Shown here piece after piece: positions 20,601 to 28,349 of a stretch of DNA of 38,494 nucleotides. This DNA is from Amycolatopsis thermalba. GTDB lineage: Bacteria; Actinomycetota; Actinomycetes; Mycobacteriales; Pseudonocardiaceae. Below the pieces are notes generated by a model. That model saw nothing but the letters and a program-made list of their open reading frames with translations. It was not told the DNA's origin and made no database searches. The position numbers and the translations under genes were made by a program. Numbering within the stretch: position 1 is the first letter of the stretch; each line of letters starts with the position of its first letter. Location of the stretch: assembly GCF_003385215.1 (NCBI RefSeq), contig NZ_PQHW01000070.1, forward strand, positions 1-38,494. The letters run 5' to 3'.

Positions 20601-20907
20601 GCGTCACCGTCTGCAGGCCCATCTCCGAGTTCTGGTAGACGGGGATCGTGCTGACGACCTTGGTGACGCCGGTCTTCGGGTCGGTCAGCCGCACCTCACC
20701 GCTGCGCGCGGTGTGCAGGACGCGGTTGTCCGGCAGCACGGCCAGGTCGATGGGTTCGCCCACGTTCTTGGTGAGCGTGATCTTCTCGTAGTTGTGCCAG
20801 TCCAGGGCCGGGTCCGCGGCCTGTGCCGCGGCGGGTACGGCGAGGCCGAGCACCGGCAGGGCCGTCACCGCGGCGGCGGTGATCAGCCGTCTCAGGGCAG
20901 GGTGCAT
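17629..20907 (-). CDS. Secreted multi-domain PQQ-type sugar dehydrogenase
   Basis: A 1092-residue exported protein. A Sec signal covers residues 1-29 (cleavage near AAAQA). Residues 35-505 form a glucose/sorbosone-dehydrogenase-like beta-propeller (GEPIDLAVLPDNRVL, MGLQTVTLDPGF, GQCCHVAGDVDFDAQGNLY, EIFVMGLRNPFRMTVD, NPMDLEFGPDGSLYVLDYG). A PKD domain follows at about 511-598, a CBM6-like carbohydrate-binding module at about 700-825, OmpL47-type beta repeats at about 830-1005, and a C-terminal helical FIMAH-like domain at 1008-1090. It probably oxidises or binds sugars or glycans outside the cell. It lies 49 bases after the Tat-exported isomerase gene and is probably co-transcribed with it. 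Confidence 0.9.
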   Translation of the reverse strand: MHPALRRLITAAAVTALPVLGLAVPAAAQAADPALDWHNYEKITLTKNVGEPIDLAVLPDNRVLHTARSGEVRLTDPKTGVTKVVSTIPVYQNSEMGLQTVTLDPGFAENNWVYLFYSPKLNTPPGSAPNTLPAGADDSYWKQWEGYDVLSRFKWTGESLDLSTEQEIIRIPTNRGQCCHVAGDVDFDAQGNLYLSTGGNTPASGPNVNGYTPINDAPGYNPGLDERRGAGNTNDLRGKILRIHVNDDGSYTIPEGNLFAPGTPLTRPEIFVMGLRNPFRMTVDKATGAVMWGDYGPDAGTADPNRGPMGYVEWQITTKPMNSGWPFCTADNSQPYRDFDFATLTPGPAFDCAAPVNDSRWNTGLRTLPPSTPATLWYGDKDSDQPWPELTAFRSSGGQAPMGGPVYHYDANNPSPTKFPAYWDGKAFFGEFSQDYVAAFTLAGPDGPVTKLENFLPNRDLSTLGQPIWDNPMDLEFGPDGSLYVLDYGDGFFRQNPDAGLYRIDFAQGNKTPTARMTATPSSGQAPLTVSFDGSTSSDPEGAALTYEWDFDGNGTFDATGPRATHTYTANGQVEARLRVTDPAGRHGLTSRQVTIGNTAPTVGLTAPAHGGFFDWGDAIPYAVTVNDPEDGTTPVCSRVSWAFGLGHNQHGHPVNSGTGCTGAVATPTDAGHGETENVFGVLNVTYTDSGANGVPPATGEAQAILNPKLMQGEHADESSGVTITDDSTASGLRAITGFDAGDWLAYDPVNFSGITGVQTKARGAGQLQLRWNAADAAPFATIDVPAGAGWRTVTTPLSGLPSGAGKLFVTSSGGVDVDAFTFQGAGVADKTPPTVSAALTPSAPTGANGWYTGNVTLTVSATDNGTVASRQYSVNNGATWANAANPVTLSAEGTTTVLYRATDNGGNVSAPGTLTVKIDKTAPAVTIGGVTEGQAFGDAAALTPVVTATDAASGVGTVQATVDGQPVTPGTPLELWRLPLGAHQLSVTVTDRAGLTTTKAVNFTTGTSFGDVRALIDRFRDAGGVTRTGAMQLHNALDTAQKHADAGRINAARDALRNFAAITQDRTKVPDRLAAETLRRDATALSGALKP

Positions 20908-20936
20908 CGCGAGATCACTCCGGTGGGATTTCGACA

Positions 20937-20956
20937 GGGGAGGGGAGGGGAGGGGG
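20937..20956 (+). other. Four-tract G-quadruplex motif
   Basis: Three runs of four G and one of five G, each separated by a single A, fill the gap between the isomerase stop and the dehydrogenase start. The plus strand is the template for both genes, so the message there is C-rich. Single-base loops predict a very stable parallel quadruplex that could slow polymerase between the two genes. Confidence 0.75.
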
Positions 20957-21916
20957 TCAGCCGCGCAGTTCGGCCAGCGCCTGGTAGCTGCGCAGCGCCG
21001 CGCCGAACGAGCCGGGCGGGTTGGGCTGCGTGCTGGGCGCGGTGTCCTGCTCCCAGATGCCGTGGTAGCGGCCGCGGCCGTTGACCCGCTTGAGGAACCG
21101 GTCGTAGGGCAGGTCGCCGGCGCCGAACTCGACGATGTCGTAGCCGTTGGGGTTGGCCGGGTTCGCGTCGCCGTCCTTCAGGTGCAGCAACGGGTAGCGG
21201 TGCGGGGCGCGGGTGATGTAGTCGGCGGGCTCGAACCCGGGGTAGCGGTACTTGCCGACGTAGGCCCAGTACACGTCCATCTCGAGGTAGACCAGGCGGG
21301 GATCGGTGTTGTCGAAGAAGACGTCGTAGAGCCGGACGCCGGGACGGTCGGTGGCGAAGGCGAACTCGCCGGCGTGGTTGTGCTGGTAGAACTTCAGGCC
21401 GCGCGCGGCGGCCGCGGCGCCGATGCGGTTGAACTCCTCGGCGGCGGCCTGGTAGCCGGCCACGGTGTTGACGTTGGTCGGGGCGTTGGCGGTGCCGATG
21501 TGCTTCAGGCCGAGGATTTCGGCGTTGTCCAGTTCGGCCTGCAGGTTGGTGCGGAAGTTGTTGAGGCCGACGTGGCTGCCGACCGCCTTGAGCCCGAAGT
21601 CCTTCAGCAGCTGGGCGATCTCGGGCACGGTGATCTGCCGCCCGAGGATCGAGGTGCTCTGGGTGTAGCCGGCGAACTCGATCTCGCGGTAACCGATGCG
21701 GGACAGCTCCTCGAACACGGCGCGGAAGCCGAGCTGGGAGACCTTGTCGCGGACGCTGTAGAGCTGGATGCCGATCTGGTTCTGCGGGACGAGACGGCCG
21801 CCGCCCTGGCTGGCGGCGGCGGGCAGCGATCCGGCGAGCGCCGCGGCGCTGACCGCGACGGTCGCCCCCGCCGCGGTGCGCAGGAAACCGCGGCGGTCGA
21901 ACGACGAGTGGGACAC
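20957..21916 (-). CDS. Tat-exported sugar phosphate isomerase/epimerase-like protein
   Basis: A 319-residue AP-endonuclease-2/xylose-isomerase-like TIM barrel. A twin-arginine signal is clear (FDRRGFLRTAAGATVAVSAA, cleavage after AAA near residue 35). The barrel has NQIGIQLYSVRDKVSQLG, SRIGYREIEFAGYTQ, LKFYQHNHAGEF, YLEMDVYWAYVGK and YPLLHLKDGD, which are metal-binding Glu/His/Asp positions typical of the family. Export outside the cytoplasm suggests action on free sugars rather than phosphates. The start is GTG 21916 with AAGGAG 6 bases upstream. It is probably co-transcribed with the dehydrogenase gene. Confidence 0.9.
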   Translation of the reverse strand: MSHSSFDRRGFLRTAAGATVAVSAAALAGSLPAAASQGGGRLVPQNQIGIQLYSVRDKVSQLGFRAVFEELSRIGYREIEFAGYTQSTSILGRQITVPEIAQLLKDFGLKAVGSHVGLNNFRTNLQAELDNAEILGLKHIGTANAPTNVNTVAGYQAAAEEFNRIGAAAAARGLKFYQHNHAGEFAFATDRPGVRLYDVFFDNTDPRLVYLEMDVYWAYVGKYRYPGFEPADYITRAPHRYPLLHLKDGDANPANPNGYDIVEFGAGDLPYDRFLKRVNGRGRYHGIWEQDTAPSTQPNPPGSFGAALRSYQALAELRG

Positions 21917-21968
21917 GGATTTCTCCTTCAGCCGAGTGTGAACCGACCCCCTTGTCACGTGCGCCGGT

Positions 21969-22013
21969 AACGTAGGCAACTTCCGCTGAAAGTGTCCAGA
22001 GTTTCGGACTTTC
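21969..22013 (-). promoter_or_regulatory. Promoter with overlapping inverted repeat, isomerase/ROK divergent region
   Basis: On the minus strand TGGACA (21998-21993) and TACGTT (21974-21969) are 18 bases apart, reading toward the isomerase gene. GAAAGTGTCC (21988-21997) and GGACTTTC (22006-22013) form an imperfect inverted repeat over the -35 box, a natural position for repression by the divergent ROK regulator. The 187-base region also has TACAGT at 22061, a possible -10 for the ROK gene. Confidence 0.45.
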
Positions 22014-22103
22014 CGGAACAAAGTTCGGCCGCGTCTGCTCAAAAGAGGCGGGAACGGGTCTACAGTCGGAGCACGCGCGAGCAGCGAGGAGGCTGGTGCC
22101 CCC

Positions 22104-23300
22104 ATGACCACCAGCGGTTTTCCCCCGTCGGCCGAGACCCGCGAGCAGGCCGGGCTGCTCGCCCTGCTGCGGGACGAGGGCCCGATGGCGCGGGTCGAAC
22201 TGGGTGAACGGCTCGGGGTGCCGCGGGCCCGGCTGGCGGCGGAGATCACCCGGCTGGCCGAAGGCGGGCTCGTCGAATCCGGCGGCCCGGCGGCCAGCCG
22301 CGGCGGGCGGCGGTCGACGCTGGTGCGCCTGGCCGACGACGTGCGCTTTCTCGGCGTGGACGTCGGCGCGACGTCGGTGGCCGTGGCGGTGACCGACGGG
22401 CGGTGCGAGGTGCTCGCGTTGGCGGTCGAGGACTGCGACGTGCGGCAGGGCCCGGTGCCGGTGCTGGACCGGGTGCAGCAGCTGGCGGCGAAGGTGCTGC
22501 AGGACGCCCCCGGGCGGCTCGCCGGGGCCGGGATCGGGCTGCCCGGGCCGGTGAGCTTCCGCGATGGGATGCCGGTGGCGCCGCCGATCATGCCGGGCTG
22601 GGACCGGTTCCCGGTGCGCGACCGGCTGGCCGGGCACTGGGGCTGCGCGGTGACGGTCGACAACGACGTGAACGTGATGGCGCTGGGGGAGCGGCACGCC
22701 GGGGTGGCCCGGTCGCTGGACGACCTGATCTTCGTGAAGGTCGGGACCGGTATCGGCGGCGGGATCGTCGTCGCGGGCCGCGTGTACCGCGGCGTGGCCG
22801 GCACCGCGGGCGACATCGGGCACATCAAGCTCGACGACTACGGGCCGGCGTGCGCCTGCGGCGAGGTCGGCTGCCTGGAGGCCTACTTCGGCGGGGCGGC
22901 GCTGGCCCGGGACGCGCTGACGCTGGCGCGCAGCGGGCGGTCCCCGTATCTGGCGGCGTTGCTGGAAAGCCGTCCGGCGCTGACCGCGCGGGAGGTGGCC
23001 GAGGCGGCGCAGGCCGGCGACTTCGCGGCGGTGACGCTGGTGCGCGAGGGCGGGCGGCGGCTGGGGCAGGTGATCGCGTCGCTGGTGAGCTTCCTGAACC
23101 CCGGGATGGTCGTGATCGGCGGCGGGGTGTCCCGGCTCGGGCACACCCTGCTGGCCGAGGTGCGGTCGTCGGTGTACCGGCGGTCGCTGCCGCTGGCCAC
23201 CGGGAACCTGCCGATCGTGTTGTCGGAGCTGGGTGACCAGGCGGGCGTGATCGGCGCCGCGTGGCTGGCCACCGATCACGCGTTCAGCGTGCCGGCCTGA
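22104..23300 (+). CDS. ROK-family transcriptional regulator
   Basis: A 398-residue ROK protein with an N-terminal winged-helix DNA-binding domain (about residues 12-62, ELGERLGVPRARLAAEITRL) and a sugar-kinase fold. The kinase part shows LGVDVGATSVAVAVTDG, GAGIGLPGPV, VTVDNDVNVMALGE (catalytic-type Asp), VGTGIGGGIVV and the zinc motif CACGEVGCLEAYFGG. Such proteins sense sugars. ATG 22104 follows AGGAGG at 11 bases. It is divergent from the isomerase-dehydrogenase pair and probably controls it; control of the downstream ABC operon is also possible. Confidence 0.92.
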   Translation: MTTSGFPPSAETREQAGLLALLRDEGPMARVELGERLGVPRARLAAEITRLAEGGLVESGGPAASRGGRRSTLVRLADDVRFLGVDVGATSVAVAVTDGRCEVLALAVEDCDVRQGPVPVLDRVQQLAAKVLQDAPGRLAGAGIGLPGPVSFRDGMPVAPPIMPGWDRFPVRDRLAGHWGCAVTVDNDVNVMALGERHAGVARSLDDLIFVKVGTGIGGGIVVAGRVYRGVAGTAGDIGHIKLDDYGPACACGEVGCLEAYFGGAALARDALTLARSGRSPYLAALLESRPALTAREVAEAAQAGDFAAVTLVREGGRRLGQVIASLVSFLNPGMVVIGGGVSRLGHTLLAEVRSSVYRRSLPLATGNLPIVLSELGDQAGVIGAAWLATDHAFSVPA

Positions 23301-23355
23301 CCGATCCGGCCTCGCCGGGCGTCGCTTGTCCGAACTTGAGCACACTTTCGGCAGT

Positions 23356-23396
23356 CCGGTTAAAAGTAACGATCTGATTGTTACTCCTTTTGCCGG
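23356..23396. promoter_or_regulatory. Long imperfect inverted repeat, candidate ROK operator
   Basis: CCGGTTAAAAGTAACGATC on the left pairs with GATTGTTACTCCTTTTGCCGG on the right, with a 2-base centre. The inner GTAAC/GTTAC half-sites are exact and the outer CCGG ends match. It is an A/T-rich island in very GC-rich DNA, 104 bases before the ROK-ABC operon start. A weak promoter (TTGTGG at about 23398, 17 bases, CAGAGT) lies just downstream, so binding would block it. Confidence 0.6.
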
Positions 23397-23499
23397 ATTG
23401 TGGCAGAAGTACCCGCCAGTCAGAGTAGGCGGCGTACGCCAGAGCACTGACACCCAGCACTGAGACCGGCCAGTTTCCCGACGAAGTGGAGCGTCCCCG

Positions 23500-24723
23500 G
23501 TGCCCCATCCTTTCGACCGGCCGACGGACCGCGCCGGTGTTCGCAGAGCCAACCTGTCTCTGCTGGTCCGGCTCCTGCGCCGGCACGGGGGCCTGTCCCG
23601 CGCGCAGCTGGCGGCCCTGAGCGGCCTGAGCAAGGCCACCGTCTCCGGCCTGGTCGCCGAACTGGAGGTCCGCGAGCTGGTCCAGGCAGGCGGCCGTCAC
23701 GAGGGCGGCCAGGGCAGGCCGGGCCAGCTCGTCGAGCTGCGGCCGCGCGGCAACTGGGGCATCGGGCTGTCGGTCGCCGAGGACCACCTCGGCAGCACGG
23801 TCCTCGACCTGTCCGGCACCGCCGCCGCCCGCCGCCGCGTCACCTGCGACGTCCGCGCCCTCGGGCCGGAGCGCACCCTCGACGAACTGGCCGCCCTCGT
23901 GCTCGCCGCGGTGTCCGAAGTGGACCAGGTCGCGGGCATCGCCGTGGCCGTGCCCGGGCTCGTCGACCCCGCGGGCACCGTCCGCCTCGCGCCGGGCCTG
24001 CGGTGGCGCGACCTCGCCCTCGCCGACGGGCTCGCCGCCCGCACCGGCTTCCCGCTCGATCGCGTCGTCGTCGGCAACAACGCCAACCTGGCCGCGCTGG
24101 CCGAGGCCGACAGCGGGGCCGCCCGCGGCTGCCACGACGTCGTGTACCTCCTCGGCGGCGTGGGCGTCGGCGCGGGGCTGATCACCGGCGGCCGGCTGAT
24201 CGGCGGCGCGGCCGGCGAGGTCGGGCACCTGTCGCTGGAACCCACTGGCCGCCCGTGCGTGTGCGGCCGCCGCGGCTGCTGGCAGACCGCCGTCGGGATC
24301 GACGCGTTCCTGCACTCGCTGGCCACCCCGCGGGACCTGGTCCACGACCCGTCCCTCGACCTGGCCCAGCGCACCGCGATCGTGCGCCAGCGCGCCCAGC
24401 AGGGTGACCGCCGCGTCCTCGACGCGCTCACCCAGCTCGGCGCCGGCCTCGGCCACGGCATCGCGGTCCTGGCCGACCTGCTCGACCCGCGGATCGTCGT
24501 CCTCGGCGGCTACTTCGCGCCGCTGCGCGACTGGCTCGCCGAGCCGATCCGCGCCGAACTGGCCGCCCGCTCGGTGACCGCCGAGACCGGCGGCCCCCGC
24601 ATCGTGGCGTCCCGGCTCGGGTTCACCGCGGTCGGCACCGGCGCGGCGCAGGCCGCGATCCGGCCCCTGCTGGACGATCCGACGCTGGCCCCGGCCAGCG
24701 CCCCGGTGAGCGTGGAGGCGTGA
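23500..24723 (+). CDS. ROK-family transcriptional regulator (operon leader)
   Basis: A 407-residue ROK regulator. The N-terminal helix-turn-helix (about residues 20-65) shows LSRAQLAALSGLSKATVSGL. The ROK part has GIAVAVPGLVDPAGTVRLAP, VVVGNNANLAALAEADSG (Asn-Asn where the Asp of kinases usually sits, so kinase activity is unlikely), AAGEVGHLSLEPTGRPC and the zinc motif CVCGRRGCWQ. The start is GTG 23500. Its stop overlaps the ATPase start by one base. It is therefore co-transcribed with the importer and probably represses it until the imported sugar or a derivative binds. Confidence 0.93.
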   Translation: MPHPFDRPTDRAGVRRANLSLLVRLLRRHGGLSRAQLAALSGLSKATVSGLVAELEVRELVQAGGRHEGGQGRPGQLVELRPRGNWGIGLSVAEDHLGSTVLDLSGTAAARRRVTCDVRALGPERTLDELAALVLAAVSEVDQVAGIAVAVPGLVDPAGTVRLAPGLRWRDLALADGLAARTGFPLDRVVVGNNANLAALAEADSGAARGCHDVVYLLGGVGVGAGLITGGRLIGGAAGEVGHLSLEPTGRPCVCGRRGCWQTAVGIDAFLHSLATPRDLVHDPSLDLAQRTAIVRQRAQQGDRRVLDALTQLGAGLGHGIAVLADLLDPRIVVLGGYFAPLRDWLAEPIRAELAARSVTAETGGPRIVASRLGFTAVGTGAAQAAIRPLLDDPTLAPASAPVSVEA

Positions 24724-26231
24724 TGACCGAAGACCTGTTGTCCATGCGCGGCATCGTCAAGACGTTCCCGGGTGTCCGGGCGCTGGACGGTGTCGAGCTG
24801 TCGGTGCGGGCGGGGGAGGTGCACTGCCTGCTCGGCCAGAACGGCGCCGGCAAATCGACCCTGATCAAGGTCCTCGCCGGGGCGCACCAGCCGGACTCCG
24901 GCGAGATCCGCTGGCAGGGCGAACCGGTCACGCTGTCCTCCCCGGTCGCGGCCCTGCGCCGCGGGATCGCCACCATGTACCAGGAGCTCGACCTCATCCC
25001 CGCGCTGTCGGTGGCCGACAACATCTTCCTCGGCCACGAGCCCGCCCAGGCCGGGTTCACCCGCGACCGGCAGGCCCGCGCGAAGGCCGGCGAGCTGCTG
25101 GCGCGGCTGGGCCACCCGGAGATCCACCCCGACCGCGAGGTCGGCGAACTGTCCGCCGCCGGGCAGCAGCTGGTCTCCATGGCCCGGGCCCTGGTCCACG
25201 ACGCGCGCCTGATCGTGATGGACGAGCCGACCGCCGCGCTCGCCTCCGACGAGGTGGACAACCTGTTCCGCATCGTCGCCGAGCTGACCGCGGACGGCGT
25301 GGCCGTCGTCTACATCTCGCACCGGCTCGAGGAGATCCGCCGCATCGGCAACCGCGTCACCGTGCTCAAGGACGGCGCCACCGTCGCGGCCGGGCTGGAG
25401 GTCGCCGACGTCACCACCGACCACCTGGTGTCGCTGATGTCCGGCCGCCGCGTGGAGACCGTCTACCCGGAACGCCTGGAATCCACTGTGGACATCGGTA
25501 CCGAGCTGCTGCGCGTGGAGAACCTGACCCGCCGCGGCGAGTTCTCCGACGTCAGCTTCACCCTGCGCCGCGGCGAGATCCTCGGCCTGGCCGGCCTGGT
25601 CGGCGCCGGCCGCAGCGAACTGCTGGAGACCATCTTCGGCGCCCGCAAACCGGACGGCGGCCGGGTCTTCGTCGAGGGCAGGCGGCTCAAGCCCGGTGAC
25701 GTCCCGAGCGCGGTCAAGGCCGGGATCGGCCTGGCGCCGGAGGAACGCAAGAGCCAGGCGCTGCTGCTGGAGATGTCGGTCGCGCACAACGTGACGCTGG
25801 CGAGCCTGCCCGAGTACAGCCGCCTCGGCTTCACCGACCGCGCCCGCGAGATCGGGGACTCGGCCGAGCGCCTGCGGCAGCTGGACCTGCGCCCGGCGGA
25901 CCCGCGCCGCCCGGTGGGCACGCTCTCCGGCGGCAACCAGCAGAAGGCGGTCGTCGCGCGCTGGCTGGTGCGCGGCTGCTCGATCCTGCTGCTGGACGAG
26001 CCGACCCGCGGCGTGGACGTCGGCGCGCGGGCCGAGCTGTACCGGCTGATCCGCGAGCTGGCCGCGGCCGGGGTCGGGCTGGTGCTGGTGTCCAGCGAGA
26101 TGCCCGAGGTGCTCGGGCTCGCCGACCGCGTGCTCGTGCTGCGGGAGGGCCACGTGGTCCGCGAGGCCCCCGCGAGCGAGCTGACCGAAGCAGACCTGCT
26201 GAATCTGGTGATGGAGGGAAGTGCGGCATGA
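24723..26231 (+). CDS. Sugar ABC importer, double ATPase (RbsA/MglA type)
   Basis: A 502-residue ATPase with two fused ABC cassettes, as in ribose, galactose and inositol importers. The first has Walker A CLLGQNGAGKSTLIKVLAGA (about residue 35), a signature VGELSAAGQQLVSMARAL and Walker B LIVMDEPTAAL. The second has the degenerate Walker A usual for this family (GLVGAGRSELLETIFGA), signature LSGGNQQKAVVARWL and Walker B ILLLDEPTRGVDVGA. ATG 24723 has GGAGG 4 bases upstream and is preferred over GTG 24720. It overlaps the ROK gene by one base and the permease gene by 4. The palindrome TCCACTGTGGA lies within it at 25482. Confidence 0.95.
   Translation: MTEDLLSMRGIVKTFPGVRALDGVELSVRAGEVHCLLGQNGAGKSTLIKVLAGAHQPDSGEIRWQGEPVTLSSPVAALRRGIATMYQELDLIPALSVADNIFLGHEPAQAGFTRDRQARAKAGELLARLGHPEIHPDREVGELSAAGQQLVSMARALVHDARLIVMDEPTAALASDEVDNLFRIVAELTADGVAVVYISHRLEEIRRIGNRVTVLKDGATVAAGLEVADVTTDHLVSLMSGRRVETVYPERLESTVDIGTELLRVENLTRRGEFSDVSFTLRRGEILGLAGLVGAGRSELLETIFGARKPDGGRVFVEGRRLKPGDVPSAVKAGIGLAPEERKSQALLLEMSVAHNVTLASLPEYSRLGFTDRAREIGDSAERLRQLDLRPADPRRPVGTLSGGNQQKAVVARWLVRGCSILLLDEPTRGVDVGARAELYRLIRELAAAGVGLVLVSSEMPEVLGLADRVLVLREGHVVREAPASELTEADLLNLVMEGSAA
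25482..25492. repeat. TCCACWGTGGA palindrome (one of three)
   Basis: The same 11-base palindrome occurs at 5135-5145 (inside glgX), here (ATPase gene) and at 31879-31889 (TIM-EboA gene). The copies are read in different frames and use otherwise rare A/T-ending codons. Confidence 0.5.
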
Positions 26232-27259
26232 CGAAGGACTCCTCGTCGGTGTTGCCGGAGGCCACGCAGGCCCCGCCGCCCCCGGCCGCGCCGCCGGCCC
26301 CGAAGGCCGCGCGCGGGCGGTTCCCGGTGGACGCCCGGCTGGCCGGGCTGTTCGGCGTGTTCGTCCTGCTGTGCCTGGTGGGGTGGCTGACGCGGCCGGA
26401 CGCGTTCTTCACCGAGGGCAACCTCTCGACCGTGCTGCGGCTGGCGGCCGCGATCGGCGTGGTGAGCGTCGGCATGACGTTCGTGATCATCAGCGGCGGG
26501 ATCGACCTGTCCGTCGGCTCGATCGTCGCGCTGTCCAGCGTGTGGGCGACGACGCTGGCGACGCAGTCGTTCGGCCCGGTGGTGATGGTGGTCTGCGCGC
26601 TGGCGGTCGGCGTCGGCTGCGGCCTGATCAACGGCGTGCTCGTCTCCTACGGCAGAGTGGTGCCGTTCATCGCCACGCTCGCGATGTACGCCTCGGCGCG
26701 CGGCCTGGCCGAGCGGATCAGCGGACGGCAGACCCAGGTCGTGCGGGAAACCGGGTTCCTGACCGTCTTCCGCGGTGACTTCCTCGGCATCCCGGTGCTG
26801 ATCTGGATGTTCGCCCTGGTGTTCGTGGTCGGCTGGGTCCTGCTCAACCGCACCACGTTCGGCCGCCGCACGTTCGCCGTCGGCGGCAACACCGAGGCCG
26901 CGCGCCTGGCCGGCATCAACGTCAAGCGGCACACCGCGCTCGTCTACGCCGTGGCCGGGCTGTGCTGCGGCATCGCGGCGATCATGGTCGTGGCGCGCAC
27001 CACCTCGGGCGCCTCGACCAACGGCCTGTACTACGAGCTGGACGCGATCGCCGCGGTGGTCATCGGCGGCACGCTGCTCTCCGGCGGCCGCGGCACCCTG
27101 ATCGGCACGCTCATCGGCGTCCTGATCTTCACGGTGCTGGGCAACATCTTCACGCTCAACAACCTCGACACCGACATCCAGAACATCGCCAAGGGCGCGA
27201 TCATCGTGCTCGCCGTTCTGCTGCAGTTCCGCACCAACCGCAGTCGCAAGTCCACTTAG
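26228..27259 (+). CDS. Sugar ABC importer, permease
   Basis: A 343-residue inner-membrane permease of the BPD_transp_2 (RbsC-like) family. A Pro/Ala-rich cytoplasmic N-terminus of about 35 residues is followed by roughly 8-10 hydrophobic segments. The family blocks are TFVIISGGIDLSVGSIVALS, VPFIATLAMYASARGLAE, FAVGGNTEAARLAGINVKR (the loop that contacts the ATPase) and GGTLLSGGRGTLIGTLIGV. The ATGA overlap with the ATPase gene indicates coupling. Confidence 0.95.
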   Translation: MTKDSSSVLPEATQAPPPPAAPPAPKAARGRFPVDARLAGLFGVFVLLCLVGWLTRPDAFFTEGNLSTVLRLAAAIGVVSVGMTFVIISGGIDLSVGSIVALSSVWATTLATQSFGPVVMVVCALAVGVGCGLINGVLVSYGRVVPFIATLAMYASARGLAERISGRQTQVVRETGFLTVFRGDFLGIPVLIWMFALVFVVGWVLLNRTTFGRRTFAVGGNTEAARLAGINVKRHTALVYAVAGLCCGIAAIMVVARTTSGASTNGLYYELDAIAAVVIGGTLLSGGRGTLIGTLIGVLIFTVLGNIFTLNNLDTDIQNIAKGAIIVLAVLLQFRTNRSRKST

Positions 27260-27293
27260 GAAACACCACCCCCGACGACCACTGGAGTTCGCC

Positions 27294-28349
27294 ATGTCCG
27301 GACCATCCTCCCTCGCCCGCCGCCGCTTCCTCACCGGTGGCGCGGCCGTCGGCGCCGGCGCCCTGCTGGCCGCCTGCACGTCCAACGAGTCGCCGCAGTC
27401 CGCCCCGCAGGCCGTCGCCGGCACCGCGGGCCAGAACGCCCAGCCCGGCAAGCACGTGACGATCGGCTTCTCCGCCCCGGCCGCCGACCACGGCTGGATG
27501 GCGGCGATGACCAAGAACGCCCGCGCCCAGGCCGGCCGGTTCTCCGACGTCACCTTCACCGCCACCGAGGGCACCAACGACGTCAACCAGCAGATCGCCC
27601 AGGTCGAGACCCTGATCAACCAGAAGGTCAACGTCCTGGTGATCCTGCCCTTCGACGGCAAGGCCCTCACCCAGGCCGGCCAGCAGGCCATGGACGCCGG
27701 CATCCCGGTCGTCAACGTGGACCGGGTGTTCGACACCCCGCTGGCCTACCGCACCTGGATCGGCGGCGACAACTACCGCATGGGCGTCAACGCCGGCAAC
27801 TACATCGCCGGGGAGCTGAAGAAGAAGGGCGTGAGCAACCCGGTGATCGGCGAGGTCGCCGGCATCGACTCGCTGCCGCTGACCCAGGAACGCAGCCAGG
27901 GCTTCAAGGACGCGCTCGCCAAGCACGGGTTCGCCGTCGGCCCGCGGGTGTCCGCGCAGTTCACGCCGGAGAGCGGCGAGCAGATGACCTCGAACCTGCT
28001 CCAGTCGGCCAGCAGGCTCGACGCGCTGTGGAACCACGACGACGACCAGGGCATCGGCGTGCTCGCGGCCATCGACAACGCGCGCCGCAGCGAGTTCTTC
28101 ATGGTCGGCGGCGCCGGGTCGCGCAACATGATGGACCTGATCAAGGCCGACAGCGGCGTGATGAAGGCGACGGTCCTCTACAGCCCGTCGATGGCGTCCT
28201 CGGCGATCGCCCTGGCCCGGCTGCTCGGCCAGGACAAGGGCATCGGCGACCTCGCCGAGCACGAGATCCCCGCGAACGTCACGACCTACTCGGCCGTGGT
28301 GACCAAGGAGAACGTCGATTCCTATGCCGATGTCGCCTTCGACTCCTGA
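27294..28349 (+). CDS. Sugar ABC importer, substrate-binding lipoprotein
   Basis: A 351-residue periplasmic-binding-protein-like (Peripla_BP_4) lipoprotein. The N-terminus carries both a twin-arginine stretch (RRRFLTGGAAVGAG) and a lipobox LLAAC with Cys28, so it is probably Tat-exported and lipidated. The ligand domains show GFSAPAADHGWMAAMTKNA, QIAQVETLINQKVNVLVI, GIPVVNVDRVF and GVLAAIDNARR, as in ribose or inositol binders. The exact ligand cannot be read. The start is 34 bases after the permease stop, with TGGAG as ribosome site. Its 3' end overlaps the oxidoreductase gene by 26 bases. Confidence 0.94.
   Translation: MSGPSSLARRRFLTGGAAVGAGALLAACTSNESPQSAPQAVAGTAGQNAQPGKHVTIGFSAPAADHGWMAAMTKNARAQAGRFSDVTFTATEGTNDVNQQIAQVETLINQKVNVLVILPFDGKALTQAGQQAMDAGIPVVNVDRVFDTPLAYRTWIGGDNYRMGVNAGNYIAGELKKKGVSNPVIGEVAGIDSLPLTQERSQGFKDALAKHGFAVGPRVSAQFTPESGEQMTSNLLQSASRLDALWNHDDDQGIGVLAAIDNARRSEFFMVGGAGSRNMMDLIKADSGVMKATVLYSPSMASSAIALARLLGQDKGIGDLAEHEIPANVTTYSAVVTKENVDSYADVAFDS

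Noticed and set aside
23443-23472. Short direct repeat AGCACTGA before the ROK leader gene
   Set aside because: Only two 8-base copies, which could arise by chance; the inverted repeat at 23356 is a far better operator candidate.
20892-23639. Minus-strand 915-residue frame across the isomerase and ROK genes
   Set aside because: It crosses two well-supported genes in other frames, has biased composition and no recognisable domain.
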